The notes beneath the pieces are model-generated. The model saw only the letters and a list, made by a program, of their open reading frames with translations, did not search any database and was not told where the DNA came from. Below are positions 35,087 to 43,316 of a stretch of 64,000 nt of DNA, piece by piece. Both the position numbers and the translations under genes were made by a program. Within the stretch, counting starts at the first letter, position 1; each line of letters begins with the position of its first letter. Origin of the DNA: Variovorax davisae (GTDB taxonomy: Bacteria > Pseudomonadota > Gammaproteobacteria > Burkholderiales > Burkholderiaceae_C); assembly GCF_030316845.1 (NCBI RefSeq), contig NZ_JASZYS010000002.1, forward strand, positions 186,001 to 250,000, given 5' to 3'.

Positions 35087-37363
35087 ATGCAACATCACGA
35101 TCCAGTCGGAACCCCGGGGGGCGAAGGGGAGGCGGCTTCAGACGCTCTGAAAAGTCGGCTCTCTGTCGCGGAAAACGTTCTGGCGACGCTGGCGGTTGAC
35201 CTCGACGGGCAACTTCGATTCAAGTCGGGCCTGCTGGCCCTGACCGACCAGCGCCTGCTGGCCCGGTCTCCGGACGGCCAATGGTCCGAATGGCCGGTCC
35301 CGACGCCGGGCCTGGAAATCCACCTCGGCGACCATGCCGGCATCGGCACGCTCGACCTTGTGGGGGCCGAAGGCCGACTCGGCCGCTGGCGCTTCACGCT
35401 GGCCCAGCAGCCGGCGGCGCTGCGGCTGCAGAAACTGTTCGACGCCCGCACCGAGGGTGTCGCGCAGGCGACAGCGGCGGGCGCCGAGCCCGACGAGGCG
35501 CCCTTCGTCGAACCCGAACTGCAGGCGCCGCCTTCGACCTGGGTGCTGCTGCGGCTCGGTCGCTTCGCCAAGCCCTACCGCAAGCAGCTGATCGCCGGCT
35601 TCCTGCTGACCCTGGCTTCGACCGCCGCCACGCTGGTGCCGCCCTACCTGACCATCCCGCTGATGGACGACATCCTGATCCCGTTCCAGAACGGGCAGCA
35701 GATCGCGGTCGCCAAGGTCGTGATGTTCCTCGCCGCGCTGCTGGCCGCCGCGCTGGTCGGCTGGGCGCTGGGCTGGGCCCGCACCTACCTGCTGGCGCTG
35801 GTCTCGGAGCGCATCGGCGCCGATTTGCGGACCACCACTTACGAACACTTGCTGACCTTGCCGCTCGACTACTTCGGCGGCAAGCGCACCGGCGACCTGA
35901 TGGCGCGCATCGGCTCGGAAACCGACCGCATCAACGTCTTCCTGTCGCTGCACGCGCTGGACTTCCTGACCGACGTCCTGATGATCACCATGACCGCGGT
36001 GATCCTGTTCTCGATCAACCCGCTGCTGGCGGTGGTGACGCTGGTGCCGCTGCCCTTCATCGCCTGGATGATCCACGTGGTGCGCGATCGCCTGCGCACC
36101 GGCTTCGAGAAGATCGACCGGGTCTGGAGCGAGGTCACGAACGTGCTGGCCGACACCATTCCGGGCATCCGGGTGGTCAAGGCCTTCGCCCAGGAAAAGC
36201 GCGAGGCCGACCGCTTCCGCGCCGCCAACCTCTACAACCTGCAGGTCAACGACAAGCTCAACAAGACCTGGTCGCTGTTCACGCCCAGCGTCTCGCTGCT
36301 GACCGAGGTCGGCCTGCTGGTGGTCTGGGGCTTCGGCATCTGGCAGGTGGCGCGCGGGCGCATCACGGTCGGCGTGCTGACCGCCTTCATCGCCTACATC
36401 GGGCGCTTCTACACCCGGCTCGACTCGATGAGCCGGATCGTCTCGGTGACGCAGAAGGCCGCGGCCGGCGCCAAGCGCATCTTCGACATCCTCGACCACG
36501 TGAGCAACGTGCCCGAGCCGGCGAGCCCGGTGAAGGTGGAGCGCGTGCAGGGGCGCATCGAGATGGTCGACGTCGGCTTCCGCTACGGCAGCCGGGCGGT
36601 GATCCGCGACCTCGACCTGGTGATCGAGCCGGGCGAGATGATCGGCCTGGTCGGCCACAGCGGCTCCGGCAAGAGCACGCTGGTGAACCTGATCTGCCGC
36701 TTCTACGACGTCACCGACGGCGCCATCAAGGTCGACGGCTGCGACATCCGCCGCTTCGCGGTCGCCGACTACCGGCGTCACGTCGGGCTGGTGCTGCAGG
36801 AGCCCTTCCTGTTCTTCGGCACCATCGCCCAGAACATCGCCTACGGCAAGCCCGAGGCGACCCGCGAGGAGATCGTCGCGGCGGCGCGCGCCGCCCATGC
36901 GCACGACTTCATCCTGCGGCTGGCGCACGGCTACGACTCGCTGGTGGGCGAGCGGGGGCAGGGCCTGTCGGGCGGCGAGCGCCAGCGCATCAGCATCGCC
37001 CGCGCGCTCCTGATCGACCCGCGCATCCTGATCCTCGACGAAGCCACTTCGGCGGTCGACACCGAGACCGAGAAGGAGATCCAGAAGGCGCTCGACAACC
37101 TCGTGAAGGGCCGCACCACGATCGCGATCGCGCACCGGCTGTCGACCCTGCGCAAGGCCGACCGGCTGGTGGTGATGGACCGCGGCGAGGTGGTCGAGGT
37201 CGGTCCGCACGACGCGCTGATGGAAAAGCAGGGCGCCTACTGGCGGCTCTACCAGGCGCAGTTGCGCCAGGCCGACGACGAAAGCGCGGGCGCCCAGGCC
37301 GAGCGCGCCTCGGTGGCCTTGGCGCTGGGCAGCCATGCCGCGCATCCGGCGGGGGACGCATGA
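35087..37363 (+). CDS. ABC exporter with extra N-terminal domain, cyanophycin-locus associated
   Basis: A 758-residue half-size ABC exporter. Residues about 25-125 form a beta-rich region (VDLDGQLRFKSGLLALTDQRLLAR...) resembling a bacterial PH-like domain, not the usual short N-terminus. The six-helix ABC_membrane domain spans about 155-440 (FLLTLASTAATLVPPYLTIPLMDDILIP onward), and the nucleotide-binding domain about 480-720 carries Walker A GHSGSGKST, signature LSGGERQR, Walker B ILILDEATSAVD and the His-loop AHRLSTL. It presumably works as a homodimer. Its divergent position next to cphA/cphA' and coupling to the DUF1854 gene (ATGA overlap) match a gene pair repeatedly found with cyanophycin genes. 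Substrate unknown. Confidence 0.88.
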   Translation: MQHHDPVGTPGGEGEAASDALKSRLSVAENVLATLAVDLDGQLRFKSGLLALTDQRLLARSPDGQWSEWPVPTPGLEIHLGDHAGIGTLDLVGAEGRLGRWRFTLAQQPAALRLQKLFDARTEGVAQATAAGAEPDEAPFVEPELQAPPSTWVLLRLGRFAKPYRKQLIAGFLLTLASTAATLVPPYLTIPLMDDILIPFQNGQQIAVAKVVMFLAALLAAALVGWALGWARTYLLALVSERIGADLRTTTYEHLLTLPLDYFGGKRTGDLMARIGSETDRINVFLSLHALDFLTDVLMITMTAVILFSINPLLAVVTLVPLPFIAWMIHVVRDRLRTGFEKIDRVWSEVTNVLADTIPGIRVVKAFAQEKREADRFRAANLYNLQVNDKLNKTWSLFTPSVSLLTEVGLLVVWGFGIWQVARGRITVGVLTAFIAYIGRFYTRLDSMSRIVSVTQKAAAGAKRIFDILDHVSNVPEPASPVKVERVQGRIEMVDVGFRYGSRAVIRDLDLVIEPGEMIGLVGHSGSGKSTLVNLICRFYDVTDGAIKVDGCDIRRFAVADYRRHVGLVLQEPFLFFGTIAQNIAYGKPEATREEIVAAARAAHAHDFILRLAHGYDSLVGERGQGLSGGERQRISIARALLIDPRILILDEATSAVDTETEKEIQKALDNLVKGRTTIAIAHRLSTLRKADRLVVMDRGEVVEVGPHDALMEKQGAYWRLYQAQLRQADDESAGAQAERASVALALGSHAAHPAGDA

Positions 37364-37827
37364 TGATGAACATCGAACTCGAGCGCGATGGCTTCGGCCA
37401 GCTGGTGCTGACCGATGCCGAGGGCCAGCGCCACGCGGGCGTGGTGCCGGTGCGGGCCTTTCCGTTGACCGCGCCGGACGACGGGCTCTCGCTGGTCGGG
37501 CCCGACGGCCGCGAACTGCTCTGGATCGACCGCCTCGACCAGCTGCCCGACGGCGCGCGCGCGCTGCTGGGCGAGGAGCTCGCGCCGCGCGATTTCGCAC
37601 CCGTGCTGCAGCGGCTGCACAAGGTCTCGAGCTTCGGCGTGCCCAGCATCTGGACCGTCAGCACCGACCGCGGCGAGACCAGTTTCGTGCTGAAGGCCGA
37701 GGAGGACATCCGCCGGCTCGAAGGTGGCGCACTGCTGATCGCCAGCGCGCACGGGGTGCAGTTCCGCATTCCTGACGTGAAGGCGCTGGACCGGGGGTCG
37801 CGCAAATTGCTGGAGCGCTTCCTGTAG
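37360..37827 (+). CDS. DUF1854 family protein, partner of the cyanophycin-locus ABC exporter
   Basis: A 155-residue soluble protein of the DUF1854 family: RHAGVVPVRAFPLTAPDDGLSLVGPDGRELLWIDRLDQLP near the N-terminus and KVSSFGVPSIWTVSTDRGETSFVLKAEEDIRRL in the middle are the family's conserved strands. No signal peptide or membrane helix. Its ATG overlaps the exporter stop, and three ATG codons in a row (MMM) leave the exact start uncertain by two codons. Function is not established; constant pairing with this exporter type suggests a cytoplasmic accessory or regulator of it. Confidence 0.85.
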   Translation: MMMNIELERDGFGQLVLTDAEGQRHAGVVPVRAFPLTAPDDGLSLVGPDGRELLWIDRLDQLPDGARALLGEELAPRDFAPVLQRLHKVSSFGVPSIWTVSTDRGETSFVLKAEEDIRRLEGGALLIASAHGVQFRIPDVKALDRGSRKLLERFL

Positions 37828-37898
37828 GGGCATCGGCGGGCTTTTGGAGGTGCATCAAATAGAATGAAATGCATCAACTCCATGAAAGTGCATCAGCC

Positions 37899-38126
37899 AT
37901 GCGCACCACGGTCACATTGGAAGACGACGCCTTCGAAGTGGCCCAGGCCTATGCGCAGGCGCGCGCGCTGAAGCTCGGGCAAGCCATCTCCGAACTGATC
38001 CGGCGCGGCGGCGGCGAGCGCCTGCCGGTGCGCAAGAAGGCGGGTGTCTGGGTGTTCGACCTGCCGGCCGATGCACCCCGCGTCACCAGCCGCCAGGTCA
38101 GGAATTTGCTGGAAGACGCGCCTTGA
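37899..38126 (+). CDS. vapB: VapB-like antitoxin
   Basis: A 75-residue protein that starts MRTTVTLEDDAFEVAQAYAQAR, the ribbon-helix-helix pattern of VapB/CopG-type antitoxins, followed by LGQAISELIRRG and a C-terminal tail (VWVFDLPADAPRVTSRQVRNLLED) that would wrap the toxin. An upstream ATG at 37869 would add ten residues not typical of the family. The upstream stretch contains the repeated TGCATCA (three times within 37852-37897), possibly operator half-sites for autorepression. Its last codons overlap the toxin start (TTGA). Confidence 0.85.
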   Translation: MRTTVTLEDDAFEVAQAYAQARALKLGQAISELIRRGGGERLPVRKKAGVWVFDLPADAPRVTSRQVRNLLEDAP

Positions 38127-38560
38127 GCTGGCTGCTGGACGCCAATGCGCTGATCGCATTGGGCTGGCCGGCGCATGAGCACCACGCGCGCATGCTCACC
38201 TGGTTCCAGCGCCATGCGCGCGAGGGCTGGGCCACCAGCGCACTGACGCAAGCCGCTTTCGTGCGCGTGATCTCGCAGCCGGCTTTCTCGGGCCAGGCCA
38301 TCTCGATCGGCGAGATCGCCGAGGTGCTGCTGCGCAATACCGCGCATCCCAAGCATCGCTTCCTGGCGCTGGATTTCGGCATCGAGCAGGTGCTGGGCTG
38401 CTGCACCGGCGGCCTGCGCGGCCATCGGCAGATCACCGACGCCTGGCTTCTGACGCTGGCCATGCGCCACGGCGCCAGGCTGCTCACTTTCGATGGCGGC
38501 ATCGCGCAATTGCTCGCCACCGCAGCCGAACGGCAGCGCCACATCAAGATCCCGGACTGA
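38123..38560 (+). CDS. vapC: PIN-domain VapC-like toxin
   Basis: A 145-residue PIN-domain protein, usually an RNase that cuts tRNA or rRNA. Acidic metal-binding residues: Asp7 (LLDANAL), Asp in [10 protein letters not shown] and Asp in LLTFDGGI. At the position where many PIN toxins carry a catalytic Glu (T-E-x-x-F-V-R), this one has Gln ([11 protein letters not shown]); this variant occurs in a sizeable VapC subgroup, so activity cannot be dismissed. It starts with TTG overlapping the vapB stop, so translation depends on vapB. queC begins 5 bp after its stop. Confidence 0.85.
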   Translation: MSWLLDANALIALGWPAHEHHARMLTWFQRHAREGWATSALTQAAFVRVISQPAFSGQAISIGEIAEVLLRNTAHPKHRFLALDFGIEQVLGCCTGGLRGHRQITDAWLLTLAMRHGARLLTFDGGIAQLLATAAERQRHIKIPD

Positions 38561-38565
38561 ACACC

Positions 38566-39267
38566 ATGCACACCACCGCCCTCGTCCTTTTCTCCGGTGG
38601 CCAGGACTCCACCACCTGCCTGGCCGATGCCCTCGCGAAGTACGAGCGGGTCGAGACCATCGGTTTCGACTACGGCCAGCGGCACCGGGTCGAGCTCGAC
38701 GCCCGGCTCACAGTGCTGGCCCGCCTGCGCGAGCGCTTTTCGCAGTGGGCGCCCCGGCTCGGCGACGACCACCTGCTCTCGGTCGACGTGCTGGGCCAGG
38801 TCAGCGCCTCGTCGCTGACCCAGGACATCGCCTTCGAGATGCAGGCCAATGGCCTGCCCAACACCTTCGTGCCCGGGCGCAACCTGCTGTTCCTCACGCT
38901 GGCCGGCGCGCTGGCCTATCGGCGCGGCCTCGAGGTCATCGTCACCGGCGTCTGCGAGACCGACTTCTCGGGCTACCCCGACTGCCGCGACGACACGATG
39001 AAGGCGTTGCAGGTCGCGCTCACGCTCGGCATGGACCGCCGCTTCGTGATCGAGACGCCGCTGATGTGGATCGACAAGGCGCAGAGCTGGGCCATGGCGC
39101 AGCGCCTCGGCGGTGCTGCGTTGGTCGAGCTGATCGTCGAGGACACCCACACCTGCTACCTCGGCGATCGCACGCAGCGCCACGACTGGGGCTACGGCTG
39201 CGGCAGCTGCCCGGCCTGCGAACTGCGGGCCCGCGGCTGGGCCGGCTACGTGGCCTCGACCTTGTAG
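38566..39267 (+). CDS. queC: 7-cyano-7-deazaguanine synthase
   Basis: A 233-residue enzyme that converts 7-carboxy-7-deazaguanine, ammonia and ATP to preQ0 in queuosine synthesis. The PP-loop [11 protein letters not shown] is at residues 10-20, the N-type ATPase hallmark, and the zinc site is formed by Cys197, Cys212, Cys215 and Cys218 (GCGSCPAC). Slightly longer in the middle than E. coli QueC. No preQ1 riboswitch can fit upstream, because vapC ends 5 bp before the ATG and there is no ribosome site of its own; expression probably depends on the toxin-antitoxin transcript. Its 3' end overlaps the convergent ABC gene by 22 bp. No other queuosine gene is in the window. Confidence 0.93.
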   Translation: MHTTALVLFSGGQDSTTCLADALAKYERVETIGFDYGQRHRVELDARLTVLARLRERFSQWAPRLGDDHLLSVDVLGQVSASSLTQDIAFEMQANGLPNTFVPGRNLLFLTLAGALAYRRGLEVIVTGVCETDFSGYPDCRDDTMKALQVALTLGMDRRFVIETPLMWIDKAQSWAMAQRLGGAALVELIVEDTHTCYLGDRTQRHDWGYGCGSCPACELRARGWAGYVASTL

Positions 39268-41012
39268 CGCACGCCGCTGCCTTCGGGCTGCGGCACCAGG
39301 GTCCAGCGGCGCTGGTGGTGGTCGCCGACCGAGGCCCGGTGCGCGATCGACACCATGGCGCCGCCGGCGGCGTGCACCATCGCCGCCAGTCGCTGGTAGA
39401 GCGTGGCCTCGCTGTCGGCGTCGAGTGCACTCGTTGCTTCATCGGCGAACAGCCAGGCCGGCTTGCGCAGCAGCACGCGGGCGATCGCCAGGCGCTGCTG
39501 TTCGCCGCCCGAGAGCTTCTGGCTCCAGGCGTCGCGGTCGTCCAGGCGGTGCGCGAGATCGGGCAGCAGGGCGTCGTTCAGGGCCTGCACCAGCTGCGCG
39601 TCGGTGAAGCTGGCTGCCGGCTGGGGATAGGCCAGCGCGTCGCGCAGCCGGCCGTCCGGCACATAGGGCCGCTGCGGGATGAACATGGTGTTGTCGGGCA
39701 TCGAGACCCGGCCCTTGGCGAACGGCCAGATGCCGGCGAAGGCCCGGAACAGCGTCGACTTGCCGCTGCCCGACGGGCCCTGCAGCATCACGGTGTCGCC
39801 CGGCTGGACGGCCAGCGCGGCGCCTTCGATCAGGCGCGCGCCGTCGGGCAGGGTGACGCCGAAGCCGTCGGCGCGCAGGCCGCGGGCGTTGTCCGCCGGG
39901 GTGCGTTCGAGCGCGCTGGCGGCGCCGGCGTTGGCCCGCATCGCGGCTTCGAAGGAGCTCAGCCGGTCGGCGGTGGCGCGCCAGACGGCCACCCGGTCGT
40001 AGTTGTCGACGAACCAGCTGAGCGAATCCTGGACCCGGCCGAAGGCCGAGTTGACCTGCATCAGCTGGCCGAGCTGGATCGCACCGCTGAAGAAGCGCGG
40101 CGCCTGCACGATGAAGGCGAAGATCACCGAGGCCTGGCCGAACGAGGCCGTGAAGGCCACCAGGTTCTTCTGCTTCTTGATCAGCTGCAGGTAGTTCTTC
40201 AGCACGGCGCCGAAGCGCAGCTGGAGCTGGCCGTGCTCGACCTGCTCGCCGCGGTCGAGCGCGATCGCCTCGCTGTATTCGCGCACCCGCACCAGGTGGT
40301 GGCGGAAGTCGGCTTCATAGCGCTGCTGCTGGAAGTTGAGACCGATCAGCGGCCGCCCGATGTAGTGGGTGATGACGGTGCCGGCGGCGCAGTAGAGCAG
40401 CGCGATCCAGACCATCGACCCGGGCACCGAGAAGCTGTGGCCCAGCAGCGTGAAGTTGGCCACCCCGCTCAGGCCCCACAGGATGCCGATGAAGCTCACC
40501 AGCGTGACCACCGCGTTGAGCAGGCCCATCGAGAGCGTCATCGTGTAGTCGGTGAACAGCTGCATGTCCTCCTGGATGCGCTGGTCGGGGTTGTCCGGCG
40601 ACTGCCCGTCCTGCTGGCCGTAGCGTGCCAGCTCGAGCCGGTAGAAGGTGCGGTCGGCCATCCAGCGCTGCAGGTAGCTGCGGGTCATCCAGGCGCGCCA
40701 GCGCAGCTGCAGCAGCTGGGTCAGGTAGAACTTCAGGATCGCGATCGCGATGAAGCCGGCCGCGATCCAGCAGAAGTAGACGATCTCGCGCCAGAACACC
40801 GCCTGGTCCTTGTTCTGCAGCGCATCGTAGAAGCGCGCGTACCACTGGTTGTTGAGCACCAGCATGTAGACCACGCCGAGGTTGAGCGCCACGATCGCCG
40901 CCAGCAGGCTCCGGGCCCGCCATTTCTCCTCGGAGTTGAAGTAGGGCGCCGCCAGCGCGCCGATGCGGCGCAGGGTGGTCAGCATGCTCTTGGAACCGGT
41001 GCTTGCAGTCAT
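39246..41012 (-). CDS. BacA/YddA-type ABC transporter (SbmA-like membrane domain with ATPase)
   Basis: A 588-residue protein with the SbmA/BacA-like membrane domain at the N-terminal side (residues about 10-330; [61 protein letters not shown]) and an ABC ATPase at the C-terminal side with Walker [10 protein letters not shown], signature LSGGEQQR, and Walker [13 protein letters not shown]. The family includes E. coli YddA and mycobacterial Rv1819c, linked to uptake of cobalamin, peptides and other hydrophilic molecules. Several mutated-looking residues are absent, so it should be active. Convergent with queC (22-bp overlap). Alternative start at 40988 would drop eight residues. Confidence 0.85.
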   Translation of the reverse strand: MTASTGSKSMLTTLRRIGALAAPYFNSEEKWRARSLLAAIVALNLGVVYMLVLNNQWYARFYDALQNKDQAVFWREIVYFCWIAAGFIAIAILKFYLTQLLQLRWRAWMTRSYLQRWMADRTFYRLELARYGQQDGQSPDNPDQRIQEDMQLFTDYTMTLSMGLLNAVVTLVSFIGILWGLSGVANFTLLGHSFSVPGSMVWIALLYCAAGTVITHYIGRPLIGLNFQQQRYEADFRHHLVRVREYSEAIALDRGEQVEHGQLQLRFGAVLKNYLQLIKKQKNLVAFTASFGQASVIFAFIVQAPRFFSGAIQLGQLMQVNSAFGRVQDSLSWFVDNYDRVAVWRATADRLSSFEAAMRANAGAASALERTPADNARGLRADGFGVTLPDGARLIEGAALAVQPGDTVMLQGPSGSGKSTLFRAFAGIWPFAKGRVSMPDNTMFIPQRPYVPDGRLRDALAYPQPAASFTDAQLVQALNDALLPDLAHRLDDRDAWSQKLSGGEQQRLAIARVLLRKPAWLFADEATSALDADSEATLYQRLAAMVHAAGGAMVSIAHRASVGDHHQRRWTLVPQPEGSGVRYKVEAT

Positions 41013-41109
41013 GGCGTGGGAGTGGGTTCACGCCTGGGAGCGGCGCGTTGCTTTCATCCTAAACCCGCACGGGCGCGCTTTCTTAAACGGCGCTGAAAAC
41101 CGGGTCCGG

Positions 41110-41143
41110 CTGACAAACGCCTGTCACATCCGCTGCCGATGAT
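41110..41143 (+). promoter_or_regulatory. Pho box and -10 element upstream of the aminoethylphosphonate transporter
   Basis: CTGACAA (41110-41116) and CTGTCAC (41121-41127) are direct repeats with an 11-base period, the arrangement of PhoB sites (CTGTCAT-N4-CTGTCAT), each with one or two differences. Ten bases downstream, GATGAT (41138-41143) is a fair -10. The binding-protein ATG is 57 bp further on. PhoB control would fit a phosphonate importer expressed when phosphate is short. Confidence 0.6.
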
Positions 41144-41200
41144 CGACGGGCTTCGCGCACCGTCGTGCGCTGTTCTCCCGTGTCCCGATAGGAATTTCCC

Positions 41201-42238
41201 ATGCTGCGTCGTACCTTCCAATCCCTCCTGCCTGTCGTGCTGCTCGGCCTTGGCGCCGGCGCCGTCGCGCAAGGCCGCACCGAGCTCCTGGTCTACACCG
41301 CGCTCGAGGCCGACCAGGTGCAGGCCTACAAGGCGGCCTTCGAAAAGGACAACCCCTCGATCCAGCTCAAGTTCGTGCGCGACTCCACCGGGATCGTGAC
41401 CGCCAAGCTGCTGGCCGAGAAGGCGAATCCGCAGGCCGACGTGGTCTGGGGCCTGGCCGCCACCTCGCTGATGCTGCTCGACAAGGAAGGCATGCTGCAG
41501 CCCTACGCGCCGAAGGGCCTCGAGGCCATCAAGCCGACCATGCGCGACAGCGCCAACCCGCCCAAGTGGGTCGGCATGGACGTCTGGTCGTCGGCGATCT
41601 GCTTCAACACCACCGAGGCGCAGAAGAAGAACCTGCCCAAGCCGACCAGCTGGGCCGACCTGACCCACCCGGTCTACAAGGGCCAGATCACGATGCCGAA
41701 CCCGGCCGCCTCGGGCACCGGCTACCTCATGGTGTCGGGCTGGATCCAGATGATGGGCGAAGACAAGGCGTGGAAGTACATGGACGCGCTGCACCAGAAC
41801 ATCGGCATCTACAGCCAGTCCGGCAGCAAGCCCTGCCGCCAGGCCGGCGCCGGCGAGTTCGCGCTCGGCATGTCCTTCGAATACCGCGCCAACAAGACCA
41901 AGCGCGACGGCGCGCCGATCGACATCGTGCTGCCGAAGGAAGGCCTGGGCTGGGACATGGAGGCCACCGGCGTCATGAAGACGACCAGGAAGCCGGAAGC
42001 CGCGAAGGCGCTGGCCGACTGGGCGGTCACGAAGCAGGCCAACGAGCTCTATGCCAAGAACTTCGCGGTGCTGGCGCTGCCGGGCATCCAGGAGAAGCTG
42101 GAATTCGTGCCGGGCGACGTCGAGAAGCTGCTGGCCAGGAACGACTTCGACTGGGCCGCCGCCAACCGCGACCGCATCCTGGCCGAGTGGTCGAAGCGCT
42201 ACGAGTCGAAGTCGGAAAAAAAGGCGCCGCCGCAGTAA
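41201..42238 (+). CDS. phnS: 2-aminoethylphosphonate-type ABC transporter substrate-binding protein
   Basis: A 345-residue periplasmic binding protein of the iron/phosphonate SBP_bac class. Signal peptide MLRRTFQSLLPVVLLGLGAGAVA; mature start QGRTELLVYTALEADQVQAYKAAFEKDNPSIQLKFVRDSTGIVTAKLLAEK. The PQADVVWGLAATSLMLLDKEGML, WSSAICFNTTEAQKKNLPKP and YSQSGSKPCRQAGAGEFALGMSFEYRA blocks match putative 2-aminoethylphosphonate-binding proteins (PhnS2 type). No aminoethylphosphonate-degrading genes are adjacent, so the substrate rests on family similarity and the Pho box. A ferric-iron role is the main alternative. Confidence 0.75.
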   Translation: MLRRTFQSLLPVVLLGLGAGAVAQGRTELLVYTALEADQVQAYKAAFEKDNPSIQLKFVRDSTGIVTAKLLAEKANPQADVVWGLAATSLMLLDKEGMLQPYAPKGLEAIKPTMRDSANPPKWVGMDVWSSAICFNTTEAQKKNLPKPTSWADLTHPVYKGQITMPNPAASGTGYLMVSGWIQMMGEDKAWKYMDALHQNIGIYSQSGSKPCRQAGAGEFALGMSFEYRANKTKRDGAPIDIVLPKEGLGWDMEATGVMKTTRKPEAAKALADWAVTKQANELYAKNFAVLALPGIQEKLEFVPGDVEKLLARNDFDWAAANRDRILAEWSKRYESKSEKKAPPQ

Positions 42239-42248
42239 GACCCGGCGC

Positions 42249-43316
42249 ATGACGTCCTATCTTTCCCTGCGTGGCGTCGGCAAGTCCTTCGGTGCCAGCC
42301 GCGTGCTGGACGGCATCGACCTCGATGTCGAGCCCGGCGAGTTCGTCTGCCTGCTCGGGCCCTCGGGCTGCGGCAAGACCACGCTGCTGCGGATCGTCTG
42401 CGGCATCGAGCGCGCGGACCGCGGCCAACTGCTGCTGAACGGCCAGGACATCGCGGGCCTGCCGCCGGCGGCGCGCGGCTTCGGCGTGGTGTTCCAGTCC
42501 TATGCCCTGTTCCCCAATCTCACGGCGGCGCAGAACATCGCCTACGGCCTGCATCCGACCGGCGCGCTGGCGCGCGAGATGGCCAAGCGCTCGCGCGAGA
42601 TGCTCGACCTGGTCGGCCTCGCCGCCCATGCCGACAAGTATCCGGTGCAGCTGTCGGGCGGGCAGCAGCAGCGCGTGGCCCTGGCCCGCGCGCTGGCGCC
42701 CAACCCGCGGCTGCTGCTGCTCGACGAGCCGCTGTCGGCGCTCGACGCGCAGGTGCGGGCCAGCCTGCGCGGCGAGATCCGCGCGCTGCAGAAGCGGCTG
42801 GGCATCGTCACGATCATGGTCACGCACGACCAGGAGGAGGCGCTGTCGATGGCCGACCGGGTGGTGCTGATGCACGACGGCCGCATCGAGCAGGCCGGCA
42901 CGCCCGGCGAGCTCTACCACCGCCCGCGCACCCGTTTCGTCGCCAGCTTCGTCGGCCGCATGAACATGCTCCCCGCCACCGTGCTGGCCGGCGACCGCGT
43001 GCGGGTGCGCGACAGCGAGCTGCAATGCGCGCCCGGCGCGCTGCAGGTGGGCGCGCAGGCCACCGTCGGCATCCGGCCCGAGCAGGTGGTGGTGCGTCGC
43101 TTCGGCGACGGGCTGGGCGCCAACAGCTTCGCGGCCCGGCTGCTCGACACCGAGTTCCTCGGCAACCGGACCGCCGCCCGACTGGCCTGCGAGCCGCTGG
43201 GGATCGAGATCGAGGCCGAACTGCCGGCCGACCACCGGGTCGGCGAGGCGCTGGTGCCCAGCAGCATGGTGCACATCGAGCTGCCGCAGCACGCGCTGTC
43301 GGTGCTGGCGCGTTGA
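42249..43316 (+). CDS. phnT: 2-aminoethylphosphonate-type ABC transporter ATPase
   Basis: A 355-residue ATPase: Walker A GPSGCGKTT, Q-loop VVFQSYALFPNLT, signature LSGGQQQR, Walker B LLLLDEPLSALD, His-loop THDQEEA, then a TOBE-type C-terminal regulatory domain (about 245-355). This layout is that of PotA/FbpC/PhnT-type importers. The ATG at 42249 sits 10 bp after the binding-protein stop. It ends with a TTGA overlap into the permease gene. Confidence 0.8.
   Translation: MTSYLSLRGVGKSFGASRVLDGIDLDVEPGEFVCLLGPSGCGKTTLLRIVCGIERADRGQLLLNGQDIAGLPPAARGFGVVFQSYALFPNLTAAQNIAYGLHPTGALAREMAKRSREMLDLVGLAAHADKYPVQLSGGQQQRVALARALAPNPRLLLLDEPLSALDAQVRASLRGEIRALQKRLGIVTIMVTHDQEEALSMADRVVLMHDGRIEQAGTPGELYHRPRTRFVASFVGRMNMLPATVLAGDRVRVRDSELQCAPGALQVGAQATVGIRPEQVVVRRFGDGLGANSFAARLLDTEFLGNRTAARLACEPLGIEIEAELPADHRVGEALVPSSMVHIELPQHALSVLAR

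Noticed and set aside
38561..38565. preQ1 riboswitch before queC
   Set aside because: Only 5 bp separate vapC and queC, too little for the aptamer, and no C-rich hairpin motif is seen.
41013..41109. Fur box for the PhnS-type binding protein, given the family's similarity to iron-binding proteins
   Set aside because: No 19-bp AT-rich GATAAT-type dyad is present upstream; the only recognisable site is the Pho box.
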